DNA of 43,155 nt, from NCBI GenBank assembly GCA_030524125.1, contig JAUNHB010000003.1:22847-66001 (forward strand). Direction: 5' to 3'. This document shows positions 1 through 7,895 of this stretch, piece after piece (the first letter of the stretch is position 1; each line of letters starts with the position of its first letter). This stretch comes from Eubacteriales bacterium (GTDB lineage: Bacteria; Bacillota; Clostridia; Lachnospirales; Lachnospiraceae). Under the pieces are notes generated by a model. It had not been told where the DNA came from, did not search any database, and saw only the letters and a list, made by a program, of their open reading frames with translations. A program made the position numbers and the translations under genes.

Positions 1-1488
1 GGTCAGAATGCACAGGATCCACAGGTACAAGTGCAGAGCGGTGTGCCTCAGAGCAAGTGGAAAGTATTTCTGTCTGCTATGGGCGATACGGCAAGAAGAT
101 TTTTTGGCTTTGCGGACGAGCTGTCGTGGAAAGACACTCCAGCAGATGTCACAGATGCCGTCACGGGTCACTCGGGAGATATAAAAGACATTACGGAGAC
201 GTCGATGGATATACACGAGTATGGCTTGAATGGAAAAGCTCCGGACGGCAGCAATACGGATCCGAGCGGCATTGCCGGGGCCACGGTTAGCTGTATCAAC
301 GGTCTGGTTGCGATCTATCGGGCCGTACAAACTATTCTGGAAATGAATAAAGAGCGCAAGAGGAGATTATTGCGCAATGAAGAGGACGATTCACATACAG
401 CGTGGCAGCGTCATAGGAAATGTATCAAGGAGGCAGTTTCGGTGGGGACGTCTGTGCTTGACATAGTTGCATCGTTTCTTGTCACACCTGTGAAAGAGGT
501 TTTGGGAATTATTGGAAATGGCTTGGCGCTGCTGGAACAGCTTGTTACGATCGGGGACAGCACCGGAAGGATCCAAGGCGTGGAAATGCGCAAGCGGGAG
601 CTGTGGAAAAGGATACGAGCCAAGAGAGAAAAGTATGTGAAGGAGAAAGATACGGAACTGGCGGCGGCGTACAGTGTGAGTGAGAGTCCGAGTGTCGGTG
701 AGATAAAGAACAAGAGAGATGCGCTTCGGGCAAAGCTTGCCGGAGATGAATTTAAGACGGGGGAGGAGCAAAAGAAGATAGCATCCGAGAAGGCTTTGAC
801 CGGGAAACACCGCGACGTAAAGAAAAGCTATGGATCGGATTATACGACGCTTTCCGACAAAATTATGGCGGAGAAAAAATGGGCGGGAGGACAGTCAGGT
901 CTGACAGGGGAAGAGCGTTCAAAGTACAAGAAGCGGGTGCGCCTCATGGAAGCGCTGGAGCTGATAGAACAGTATTACACGTCGGATCAGGCGGAGAGCC
1001 GTCAAAAGAAGATGAGGGGACACACGATCGCAGATGCTGTCGCGGAGGGGGCGACCATGGTTGCCAACTTGACCGATATCGCGCAGGTGTTCGCCACAGG
1101 AACGGTAGGCGTGGGAAGAGTCATGAAAATAGGCATAGCGGCCAGCTCTCTGATACGAAAAGGAGTCAGCGCCGGATATGCAGCATGGTCGGAGCGCAGC
1201 GGGCACAGCGCCGATAAAGAGTTTATCAGAAATGAGATGGCGGAGACGCTGTACGAATCCATCAAGGGGCTTACACGGGGTGAGGATAGTGTACTGAAGG
1301 CTGACGGAACGTTCGTCTATGATCAGATGAGTGACAAGGTTCTCGCCTCGGCGGAGGGAAGAGTCTCTAATCTGAGCTCCGTCCTCACAACGCTGGACGT
1401 GAGTATAGCTCCGCTTATGACCGCTGCCAGCAAGCAGGAGATGGTAAGTTCGCTTGCCGCCGCATTTTCGCAGGAAGGAAACGGGTAA
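1..1488 (+). CDS. Large protein of unknown function, 5' end outside window
   Basis: The frame is open from the first base, so the gene starts upstream; a GTG at 31 lacks a ribosome binding site and is not a convincing start. The 495 visible codons begin with a Gln-rich linker. They then show an apolar helical stretch (about bases 430-560), a long Lys/Glu/Arg-rich probable coiled coil (580-1010) and a second Gly/Ala-rich apolar stretch (1020-1170) before a Ser/Ala-rich end. No enzyme motif is recognised. The alternation of apolar helices and charged coils resembles the C-terminal parts of large DUF4157 proteins linked to contractile injection systems, but that comparison is from memory and weak. 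Base use is less GC-rich than in the housekeeping genes downstream, so acquisition by transfer is possible. The next gene follows after 6 bases, so the two are probably co-expressed. Confidence 0.75.
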   Translation, partial: GQNAQDPQVQVQSGVPQSKWKVFLSAMGDTARRFFGFADELSWKDTPADVTDAVTGHSGDIKDITETSMDIHEYGLNGKAPDGSNTDPSGIAGATVSCINGLVAIYRAVQTILEMNKERKRRLLRNEEDDSHTAWQRHRKCIKEAVSVGTSVLDIVASFLVTPVKEVLGIIGNGLALLEQLVTIGDSTGRIQGVEMRKRELWKRIRAKREKYVKEKDTELAAAYSVSESPSVGEIKNKRDALRAKLAGDEFKTGEEQKKIASEKALTGKHRDVKKSYGSDYTTLSDKIMAEKKWAGGQSGLTGEERSKYKKRVRLMEALELIEQYYTSDQAESRQKKMRGHTIADAVAEGATMVANLTDIAQVFATGTVGVGRVMKIGIAASSLIRKGVSAGYAAWSERSGHSADKEFIRNEMAETLYESIKGLTRGEDSVLKADGTFVYDQMSDKVLASAEGRVSNLSSVLTTLDVSIAPLMTAASKQEMVSSLAAAFSQEGNG

Positions 1489-1494
1489 AGAAAA

Positions 1495-2034
1495 ATGCCA
1501 TTATTGACAGAAAAAGAAAGACAGGAGGAGCTGGAGCATATCAGCGAGCTCCTCAACGGATTGGAGCTTCCGGCGGAGGTGATGACGGCGGGCGGGATGT
1601 TTGACCAGAGCAGCCTGCTGATCGGGCTTCCCACGGAGGAGGACATCGACTGGGACAAGCCGCTGGAGGAGCTGCCGAACGATCTTCACGTGGCGGCGGG
1701 CTATCTGATCCAGCTGGATGCAGAGTCGGAGGATCAGCTTACGAAGTATTTCATGCTGTACGCCCAGGTCTTGGTGGATCTGACCGGAGTGGACGAGCTT
1801 GAGATCCTGAGGACGGTGAACCAGATGAATCAGGAGATTGCCCTCGGAACATTTTTCTATGCAGATACGACGGACCTGCAGGGCGGCGTACAGGGCAGAC
1901 GCGTACAGTTCCGCCACAGCATCGGGATCCCCGATGACGGGGAGTGGGACGAAGGCGTGCTGGGGGAGACGATCCTCGAGGCGGGCGTCTACTATGACAT
2001 CATGAAGGAGCGGCTCACGGAGCTCCTGCCCTGA
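1495..2034 (+). CDS. YbjN / secretion-chaperone-like small acidic protein
   Basis: A 179-residue, strongly acidic protein beginning six bases after the preceding stop. A purine-rich AGGAAGG stretch near 1472 may serve as ribosome binding site, or translation may be coupled. The order of elements (an N-terminal helix rich in Glu/Leu, a Leu-rich middle, an Asn-x-x-Asn-containing helix followed by a beta strand, and a C-terminal helical end after a GVYYDIM segment) resembles the YbjN fold. That fold is related to type III secretion chaperones of the CesT class. This is a fold-level guess without catalytic residues to confirm it. A chaperone dedicated to the large protein encoded just upstream would fit the gene order. 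A strong hairpin follows the stop, so the pair probably ends a transcript. Confidence 0.7.
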   Translation: MPLLTEKERQEELEHISELLNGLELPAEVMTAGGMFDQSSLLIGLPTEEDIDWDKPLEELPNDLHVAAGYLIQLDAESEDQLTKYFMLYAQVLVDLTGVDELEILRTVNQMNQEIALGTFFYADTTDLQGGVQGRRVQFRHSIGIPDDGEWDEGVLGETILEAGVYYDIMKERLTELLP

Positions 2035-2050
2035 CCGGAAATGAGAGAAA

Positions 2051-2100
2051 CACAGGCGCGCGGCCGAACGCGGGAAACCGCAGACGGCCGCGCGCCTGTG
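2051..2100 (+). terminator. Long GC hairpin ending the 1-2034 transcript
   Basis: Bases 2051-2066 pair perfectly with 2085-2100 (16 bp). The 18-base loop contains a further small stem, GCGG/CCGC, capped by a GAAA tetraloop. No clean U-run follows, only CTTTTC about ten bases on, so it may be a weak or factor-assisted terminator or an RNA-stabilising stem. The ATG at 2041 falls directly before it, which argues against that codon as the start of the next gene. Confidence 0.6.
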
Positions 2101-2112
2101 TCTGACGGCGGC

Positions 2113-2141
2113 TTTTCAAACAGGCCTCCGCCTGCTACAAT
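2113..2141 (+). promoter_or_regulatory. Promoter of amidohydrolase gene
   Basis: TTTTCA (2113-2118), a 17-base spacer and TACAAT (2136-2141) preceded by TGC, an extended -10. Transcription would start near 2148, leaving a leader of about 50 bases before the ATG at 2197. Confidence 0.5.
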
Positions 2142-2196
2142 AAGAAAAAATGCCCGGGGCCGCGGCTTGCGGGCGGCAGGAAAGGAAGCGAACGCA

Positions 2197-3054
2197 ATGT
2201 TTGGGGAATGTCATGCCCACATGATCATGGACGGAGTCAACTATCAAAAGGCGGTGGCGCTGCACCGGGACGGCGTGTGCGAGGCGGCGGTGCGCGCGCA
2301 TCTGGAGGAGTGCCGCGCGGCGGGGATCCGCTTCGTGAGGGACGGCGGGGACGCCAGAGGCGTCACCTGTCTGGCGAAGGAGCTGGCGGCGGAGTACGGG
2401 ATCGATTACCGGACGCCGGTCTATGCGATCCACCGGAAGGGGCATTACGGCGGGATCGTCGGGAGGGCTTTCTCCGACTGGGACGAGTATGAGGCGCTGG
2501 TGCGCGGCGCGGCGGAAGCGGGAGCGGATTTTATCAAGATCATGGTCAGCGGGATCCTCGATCTTGCCCGGGCGGGCACGCTGACGGAACCGGGGCTCGA
2601 CCGGGAGGCGATCCGGCGGATGATCGGGACGGCTCACGACGCGGGGCTGGCGGTGATGGCTCACTGCAACGGCGACCGGACGTGTTTCGATACGCTGGAG
2701 GCCGGAGTGGACAGTCTGGAGCACGGATTTTTCATGGAGGAGGAGACGCTTCACCTGCTGGCCGAGAGGGGAACGCCGTGGATGCCCACCTTCGCCCCGG
2801 TGGGAAATCTGATTGGATGCGGGCGGTTTCCGGATGAGGAGCTTGGAAAAAATCTGGACCGACAGACGGAGAATGTGAGAAAGGCGCTGGCGTACGGGGC
2901 CTGCGTGGGGCTTGGAAGCGACGCCGGGGCCTATCTGGTCCCCCACGGAAAGGGGACGCAGGACGAGTACCGGTATCTGCAAAGAGCCGGAGCCGACGAC
3001 GTGGTCCTGCGGCGTGCGGAGGACCGTGTCAGAGCGGTGTTCCGGCGGCGCTGA
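2197..3054 (+). CDS. Amidohydrolase family metal-dependent hydrolase
   Basis: A 285-residue TIM-barrel amidohydrolase. The start is placed at ATG 2197 because an AGGAAAGGAAG site lies just before it and because the HxH metal motif then falls near the N-terminus, as usual. The longer in-frame ATG at 2041 lies beside a terminator hairpin. Visible ligands are His6-Ala-His8, Lys114 in FIKIMVSG (the usual bridging lysine), His156 in MAHCNGD, His176 in SLEHGF and Asp242 in GSDAGAYLVPHG. The full metal set suggests an active enzyme cleaving a cyclic amide or dipeptide-like C-N bond in the cytoplasm; imidazolonepropionase- and prolidase-like relatives share this pattern. The actual substrate cannot be read from the sequence. 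The gene appears to be transcribed alone and faces a HAD phosphatase gene. Confidence 0.85.
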   Translation: MFGECHAHMIMDGVNYQKAVALHRDGVCEAAVRAHLEECRAAGIRFVRDGGDARGVTCLAKELAAEYGIDYRTPVYAIHRKGHYGGIVGRAFSDWDEYEALVRGAAEAGADFIKIMVSGILDLARAGTLTEPGLDREAIRRMIGTAHDAGLAVMAHCNGDRTCFDTLEAGVDSLEHGFFMEEETLHLLAERGTPWMPTFAPVGNLIGCGRFPDEELGKNLDRQTENVRKALAYGACVGLGSDAGAYLVPHGKGTQDEYRYLQRAGADDVVLRRAEDRVRAVFRRR

Positions 3055-3078
3055 CCGGGCGGGAAAAGCGCCCTGTCC

Positions 3079-3708
3079 TTATGCGAAGAGCTCTAAGAGC
3101 TCATCGAAGCGCCGGATGACCCAGTCGGCTCGCGCCGCGGCGCCGAAGCCGTAGGACGCATGGCAGAACCGCACGTCCGCTTCCTCGGCGGCGATCCGGT
3201 CGCCGTCGATGTCGCCCACATAGACCGGGCGGGAGAGATGGTTCCGCTCCGCCGTCATCCGGATGTTCGGCCCTTTTGGAAGACCGGTGTTCCCGGCGCA
3301 TTCCGAGTCGGTGATGAACGCCCCAAGACCGGTCTTCTCAAGGAAAAGCTCGATGTAGCCGCACTGGCAGTTGCTGACGATGAAGAGCGGGACACTGCGG
3401 GACAGCGTCCGGATCGTCCGGTCCACGCCCGGATAGAGGATGTCCTCGGAGGACGCCCGCAGCAGCTCGTGCTCCCGGCGGCAGCACTCGTCGATCAGCG
3501 CGTAGCGATCCGCCTCCGGGAGAAACGGAAACGCCATGTCCGCGATGACCGGCAGGGGACGCCCGAAGAGCCCGGCGAGCTGTTCCGCCGTGAAGCGGAA
3601 CGGAATATCGCTTCTTGTCTCCAAAATCTCGTTCCACGCCTTCGCCACGATGGGCGTGGAATTCCATAAGGTTCCGTCTATATCCAAAATGATACCGTCT
3701 GTGTTCAT
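3079..3708 (-). CDS. HAD-superfamily phosphatase, phosphoglycolate-phosphatase type
   Basis: A 209-residue cytoplasmic phosphatase with all four haloacid-dehalogenase motifs. These are D9-I-D11-G-T-L (nucleophile and acid/base), S112 in IVSNC, K145 in LPKGPN, and D166 and D170 in VGDIDGD. A helical cap lies between motifs I and II (about residues 18-85), as in phosphoglycolate phosphatase and beta-phosphoglucomutase relatives. The start at 3708 has a good AGGAGGT site. The gene converges on the amidohydrolase (24 bases between stops) and diverges from sfsA. The substrate, a small phosphorylated metabolite, cannot be specified. Confidence 0.88.
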   Translation of the reverse strand: MNTDGIILDIDGTLWNSTPIVAKAWNEILETRSDIPFRFTAEQLAGLFGRPLPVIADMAFPFLPEADRYALIDECCRREHELLRASSEDILYPGVDRTIRTLSRSVPLFIVSNCQCGYIELFLEKTGLGAFITDSECAGNTGLPKGPNIRMTAERNHLSRPVYVGDIDGDRIAAEEADVRFCHASYGFGAAARADWVIRRFDELLELFA

Positions 3709-3785
3709 ATGTGACCTCCTGTGATTTGTCTGTGCTACGGTTCAAGCCCTCCGCCCCCATGCGCACTCGTCGCCGCTTTGCGGCA

Positions 3786-3805
3786 GTTCAGCCCGCGGCA
3801 TTCGC
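3786..3805. repeat. 20-base intergenic repeat, copy 1
   Basis: GTTCAGCCCGCGGCATTCGC here matches 33408-33427 at 19 of 20 positions. Both copies are in intergenic DNA close to small hairpins; here GCCGC (3772-3776) pairs with GCGGC (3780-3784) just upstream. It is probably a fragment of a dispersed intergenic repeat family. Two copies in one window are too few to define its ends. Confidence 0.5.
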
Positions 3806-3834
3806 TCTACTTCCCATCTATCATAAAGAAAACA

Positions 3835-3864
3835 TTGGGAGAAATCAAGAACTTATGCTATACT
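3835..3864 (+). promoter_or_regulatory. sfsA promoter, predicted to give a leaderless mRNA
   Basis: TTGGGA (3835-3840), an 18-base spacer and TATACT (3859-3864) preceded by TGC, an extended -10. The expected transcription start, about seven bases past the -10, is the A of the sfsA start codon at 3871. There is no room for a ribosome binding site. Confidence 0.65.
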
Positions 3865-3870
3865 ATTTCC

Positions 3871-4554
3871 ATGAGATACGAGAGAATTGAAGAGGCGGTC
3901 TTCCGGGCGCGGCCGAACCGGTTCGTCGCGCAGGTGACGACGGGACGGGGCGAGGAGATCTGCCATGTGAAAAATACGGGGAGATGCAGGGAGCTCCTCG
4001 TGCCGGGCGCACGCGTCTGGGTGCAGAGAAATGAAAGCCCTGCGAGGAAGACCGCGCTCGACCTGATCGCGGTGGAGAAGAACGGTAATCTGATCAATAT
4101 GGATTCCCAGATCCCGAACCGGGTGGCCGCAGAGTGGATCCGGGAGGGAAATCTTTTTACGGAGGCGGCGCTGCTGCGCCCGGAGACCCGGTACGGGGAT
4201 TCGCGCATCGACCTGTACATCGAGGAGGGCGAAAGGCGCATGTTTCTGGAAGTGAAGGGCGTGACGCTGGAGGAGGACGGCGTGGCCCGTTTTCCGGACG
4301 CGCCGACCGAGCGGGGCGTGAAGCACATCCGGGAGCTGATGCGCTGCCGGGCGGAAGGATACGAGGCGGGAATCCTGTTTGTGATCCAGATGAAAGGGAT
4401 CCGATATCTGGAGCCGAACGACCGCACCCATCCGGAGTTTGGAGAGGCGCTTCGGCAGGCAGAGGACGCGGGCGTGGAGATCATGGCCGTGGACTGCGCC
4501 GTGACGCCGGATTCTATCCGGGCGGACAGACGGATCGAGGTGAGACTGACATGA
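3871..4554 (+). CDS. sfsA: DNA/RNA nuclease SfsA
   Basis: A 227-residue SfsA protein of normal family length. It shows the N-terminal RPNRFVA segment, the HVKNTGRCRELL box, NMDSQIPNRVA, the nuclease-like core RIDLYIEEGERRMFLEVKGVTL (acidic residues and Lys as in PD-(D/E)xK folds) and the FPDAPTERGVKH segment. Family members bind DNA and are described as sugar-fermentation stimulation proteins with nuclease activity. The ATG at 3871 gives the family's usual N-terminus. No Shine-Dalgarno sequence precedes it and the promoter places transcription start on the ATG, so the mRNA is probably leaderless. The stop overlaps the mutY start (ATGA), indicating coupled translation. Confidence 0.95.
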   Translation: MRYERIEEAVFRARPNRFVAQVTTGRGEEICHVKNTGRCRELLVPGARVWVQRNESPARKTALDLIAVEKNGNLINMDSQIPNRVAAEWIREGNLFTEAALLRPETRYGDSRIDLYIEEGERRMFLEVKGVTLEEDGVARFPDAPTERGVKHIRELMRCRAEGYEAGILFVIQMKGIRYLEPNDRTHPEFGEALRQAEDAGVEIMAVDCAVTPDSIRADRRIEVRLT

Positions 4555-5702
4555 CGGAACAGATTGTAACCCCGCTTCTTTCGTGGTATGATAAACATGC
4601 CCGCGTGCTTCCGTGGAGAGAGGATCCTTCGCCGTACCGGGTGTGGGTGTCGGAGATCATGCTGCAGCAGACCCGGGTGGAGGCTGTGAAGCCCTTTTTC
4701 GAGCGTTTTTTAAAGGCGCTGCCGGACGTGCAGGCGCTGGCGGACTGCCCGGAAGATCAGCTTTTGAAGCTGTGGGAAGGGCTTGGATATTATAACCGGG
4801 TGCGCAACATGCAGAAGGCGGCCCGGATCGTCGCAGAGGAGTACGGCGGAGCGTTTCCGGCCGATTTTGACCTGCTTTTGCGTCTGCCGGGCGTGGGAAG
4901 CTACACGGCGGGAGCCATCGGCTCCATCGCCTTCGGGCTGCAGGTCCCGGCGGTGGACGGCAACGTGCTGCGGGTGCTGTCCCGGGTGGAGGCGAGCTAC
5001 GAGGACATTTTAAAGCAGTCGGTGAAGACGGACATGGAGAACCGGATCCGCAGGATCATTCCCGCCGGAAGAGCCGGGGATTTTAATCAGGCGCTGATCG
5101 AGATCGGAGCCATCGTCTGCGTGCCCAACGGGAAGGCCCGGTGCGAAGAGTGCCCGCTGGCGTTTCTGTGCCGGGCGAAGGCGCTCGGCGTCGTGGACGA
5201 GCTCCCGAAGAAGAAAGCGAAGAAGGAGCGCAGGATCGAGGAACGGACTGTGCTGATCCTGAAGGAGGGGGACCGGGTGGCCATCCGGAAGCGCCCGCCG
5301 AAGGGATTGCTGGCCGGACTCTACGAGCTTCCCAGTCTGGACGGGCAGCTCGGCGAGAGACAGGTGCTGGCGGCGGTGCGGGAGTGGGGGCTGTCCCCGC
5401 TTCGGATCCTTCCGCTTCAGGGCGCGAAGCATATTTTCAGTCATGTGGAATGGCATATGACAGGCTACGCCGTGAGCCTCGAGGAGACCGGGGAGATGGA
5501 GGAGAGCGGGCTTTTGTTCGTGGACGTGGCCGAGACGGAGAAGCGTTATCCGATCCCGTCCGCCTTTGCGGCTTACGCGGAATACCTGGACATCGCGCTC
5601 GGACAGGGCGGGCGGGAAGTCCGCGCCTATAAAACCGGACAGGGCGGACGAAGGACCTGTGAACAGCAACAAGACATGCCCGCACAGGGGCAGGAAAGAT
5701 AA
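4551..5702 (+). CDS. mutY: Adenine DNA glycosylase MutY
   Basis: A 383-residue base-excision repair enzyme that removes adenine mispaired with 8-oxoguanine. Visible features are Glu35 in VSEIMLQQTRVE (catalytic), the helix-hairpin-helix LPGVGSYTAG (112-121), catalytic Asp136 in VDGNVLR and a 4Fe-4S cluster ligand set C190-x7-C198-x2-C201-x5-C207. A C-terminal NUDIX-like domain (about 230-360) recognises 8-oxoguanine. The first Cys spacing is seven rather than six residues, which I remember from other clostridial MutY. The start ATG overlaps the sfsA stop by four bases. The last 30 residues are Gly/Gln-rich and poorly conserved. The genomic neighbour glf follows after 17 bases. Confidence 0.95.
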   Translation: MTEQIVTPLLSWYDKHARVLPWREDPSPYRVWVSEIMLQQTRVEAVKPFFERFLKALPDVQALADCPEDQLLKLWEGLGYYNRVRNMQKAARIVAEEYGGAFPADFDLLLRLPGVGSYTAGAIGSIAFGLQVPAVDGNVLRVLSRVEASYEDILKQSVKTDMENRIRRIIPAGRAGDFNQALIEIGAIVCVPNGKARCEECPLAFLCRAKALGVVDELPKKKAKKERRIEERTVLILKEGDRVAIRKRPPKGLLAGLYELPSLDGQLGERQVLAAVREWGLSPLRILPLQGAKHIFSHVEWHMTGYAVSLEETGEMEESGLLFVDVAETEKRYPIPSAFAAYAEYLDIALGQGGREVRAYKTGQGGRRTCEQQQDMPAQGQER

Positions 5703-5719
5703 GAGAGGTAAGAGGAGAT

Positions 5720-6874
5720 ATGTTTGACAGTGTGATCATCGGAGCCGGCGTGGCGGGCTGCGTGGCGGCCAGAGAGCTGGCGGAGGCCGGACGGAAGGTT
5801 CTCGTGCTGGAGAAGAGGGAGCACATCGGCGGAAACTGCTACGATGAGCCGGATGAGCATGGGATCCTGATCCACAAGTACGGCCCCCATATTTTCCACA
5901 CGAAGGAAAGGGCGGCATATGATTATCTGTCCCGCTTTACGAAATGGCGCGAGTTTGGCCACGAGGTGGTGGCAAACGTCCACGGAAAGCTGATCCCCGT
6001 GCCGTTCAACCTGAACACCCTCCATATGGTGTACGATCAGGACAAGGCGGACGAGCTGGAGAAGAAGCTGATCGACGCGTTCGGACTGGAGAGCCGCGTC
6101 CCGATCCTGAAGCTTCGGGAGCATGAGGATCCGCAGATCCGCGAGATCGCCGACTATGTATACGAAAATATTTTCCTTCATTATACGATGAAGCAGTGGG
6201 GACAGAAGCCCGAGGAGATCGATCCGGCGGTGACCGGGCGCGTCCCGGTGCTGATCTCCCGGGACAACCGGTATTTTCAGGAGCCATGGCAGGGGATGCC
6301 GCTTGAGGGATATACGCCCATGTTCGAGGCGATGCTGGATCATGCGGCCATCACCGTGCAGACCGGCGCGGACGCGGGGGAGCGGATGACGTTCCGGGAG
6401 GGCCGCGTGGAGTTGGACGGAGAAGCCTTTGACGGAGAGGTGATCTACACAGGACCGCTGGACGAGCTGTTCGGCTGCCGGTTCGGGCGGCTGCCCTACC
6501 GCTCCCTGCGCTTTGATTTTGAATATTTTGACAGGGAGGATTATCAGGGACACAGTGTGGTAAACTATACGGTGAGCGAGGAGTTTACGAGGATCACGGA
6601 GTTTAAATATCTGACCGGACAGAAGGCGCCGGGCACGACCATCGTGAAGGAGTATCCGTTCGCGTACACGGGAGCGGAGGGCGAGATCCCCTATTATTCC
6701 ATCGCCAACGACGCCAATCAGGCGCTCTACGAGAGATACCGGGCCCTTCTGGACGAGTATCCGCGCGTGCGGCCGCTGGGAAGGCTGGCGGAGTATAAAT
6801 ATTACAATATCGACGCGATGGTGCTCAGAGCGCTGGAGCTGACGGAACAGATCAAGAGAGATAAAGAGGTGTAG
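5720..6874 (+). CDS. glf: UDP-galactopyranose mutase
   Basis: A 384-residue FAD enzyme converting UDP-galactopyranose to UDP-galactofuranose, the donor for galactofuranose residues in cell-surface glycans. The N-terminal dinucleotide fold GAGVAG (8-13) and LEKREHIGGNCYDE are followed by KYGPHIFHT, the conserved substrate-binding FNLNTLH segment, the RYFQEPWQGMPLEGY block and the C-terminal GRLAEYKYYNIDAMV segment. Length is typical of bacterial Glf. An AAGAGGAGA site precedes the ATG. The next gene, a glycosyltransferase, begins one base after the stop, so the two are probably translated together and act in the same glycan pathway. Confidence 0.96.
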   Translation: MFDSVIIGAGVAGCVAARELAEAGRKVLVLEKREHIGGNCYDEPDEHGILIHKYGPHIFHTKERAAYDYLSRFTKWREFGHEVVANVHGKLIPVPFNLNTLHMVYDQDKADELEKKLIDAFGLESRVPILKLREHEDPQIREIADYVYENIFLHYTMKQWGQKPEEIDPAVTGRVPVLISRDNRYFQEPWQGMPLEGYTPMFEAMLDHAAITVQTGADAGERMTFREGRVELDGEAFDGEVIYTGPLDELFGCRFGRLPYRSLRFDFEYFDREDYQGHSVVNYTVSEEFTRITEFKYLTGQKAPGTTIVKEYPFAYTGAEGEIPYYSIANDANQALYERYRALLDEYPRVRPLGRLAEYKYYNIDAMVLRALELTEQIKRDKEV

Positions 6875-6875
6875 G

Positions 6876-7895
6876 ATGAAGCTTTTATCGGTGGCAGTGC
6901 CCTGTTACAATTCCGAAGGGTACATGAGAAACTGTATTGAATCGCTGCTTCCCGGCGGGGACGACGTGGAGATCATCATCGTGGACGACGGCTCCACGAA
7001 GGACCGGACGCCCGAGATCGCGGACGAGTACGCGGCGAAATATCCGGGGATCGTCAAGGTCGTCCATCAGGAGAACGGCGGTCACGGGCAGGCGGTGAAC
7101 ACGGGGCTTAAAAACGCCACGGGACTGTATTTTAAAGTGGTGGACAGCGACGACTGGGTCGATAAGGAAAATTATCCGGTCGTGCTGGCGAAGCTGGCGG
7201 AGCTGGTCCGGCAGGGAAATATCGTGGATCTGATGATCTGCAATTACATTTATGACAAGCAGGGAGCGAAGCGCAAGAAGACCGTCCGCTACACGACCGC
7301 GTTTCCGGAGAACGAGGTCTTCACGTGGAAGGATGTGAAGCATTTTCACCTGGGACAGTACATTTTGATGCATTCGGTGATCTACCGGACGCAGATGCTT
7401 CAGGACTGCGGACTGGAGCTGCCGAAGCACACGTTCTATGTGGACAACATTTTCGTCTACTATCCGCTGCCCTATGTGAAGACGCTCTACTATATGGATG
7501 TGGATCTGTATCATTATTTTATCGGAAGGGCGGATCAGTCCGTCAACGAGCAGGTCATGATCGGGCGGGTGGATCAGCAGATCAAGGTCAACAAGATCAT
7601 GATCGATCAGTACGATCTGCGTTCGATCCAGAATCCGAAGCTGCGAAAATATATGATCAGCTATCTGGACATTATGATGACGGTGTCCTCGATCATGCTG
7701 ATCCGTTCGGGCACGGAGGAAAGTCTGGAAAAGAAAAAAGACCTGTGGCAGTACCTCAGAAAGAAGGATGCAGGTCTTTATTACAGATTATATTTCGGCA
7801 TCTTTGGCCGCGCGATGAATCTTCCGGGAAAAGGCGGGAGAAAAGTATCGGTGATGGCCTACAAGCTTGCCAACAAGGTCATGGGCTTTAACTAA
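6876..7895 (+). CDS. Family 2 glycosyltransferase
   Basis: A 339-residue cytoplasmic GT-A glycosyltransferase. It shows the family 2 start LLSVAVPCYNSEGYMRNC, IIIVDDGSTKD (donor nucleotide binding), NGGHGQAVNTGL and the metal-binding D90-S-D92 in VVDSDDWVD. The C-terminal third is helical and basic, ending in KLANKVMGFN. No membrane segments are evident. Direct adjacency to glf suggests it transfers a sugar, possibly galactofuranose, to a lipid-linked or surface glycan, but the acceptor is unknown. Its last 108 bases overlap, on the other strand, the 3' end of the PAP2 gene. Confidence 0.9.
   Translation: MKLLSVAVPCYNSEGYMRNCIESLLPGGDDVEIIIVDDGSTKDRTPEIADEYAAKYPGIVKVVHQENGGHGQAVNTGLKNATGLYFKVVDSDDWVDKENYPVVLAKLAELVRQGNIVDLMICNYIYDKQGAKRKKTVRYTTAFPENEVFTWKDVKHFHLGQYILMHSVIYRTQMLQDCGLELPKHTFYVDNIFVYYPLPYVKTLYYMDVDLYHYFIGRADQSVNEQVMIGRVDQQIKVNKIMIDQYDLRSIQNPKLRKYMISYLDIMMTVSSIMLIRSGTEESLEKKKDLWQYLRKKDAGLYYRLYFGIFGRAMNLPGKGGRKVSVMAYKLANKVMGFN

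Noticed and set aside
2041-2196. Upstream start for the amidohydrolase gene at ATG 2041
   Set aside because: The added 52 codons cross a terminator hairpin and a promoter, and a good ribosome binding site precedes ATG 2197.
3721-3870. Longer sfsA start from 3721
   Set aside because: The extra codons are not SfsA-like and lie upstream of the promoter.
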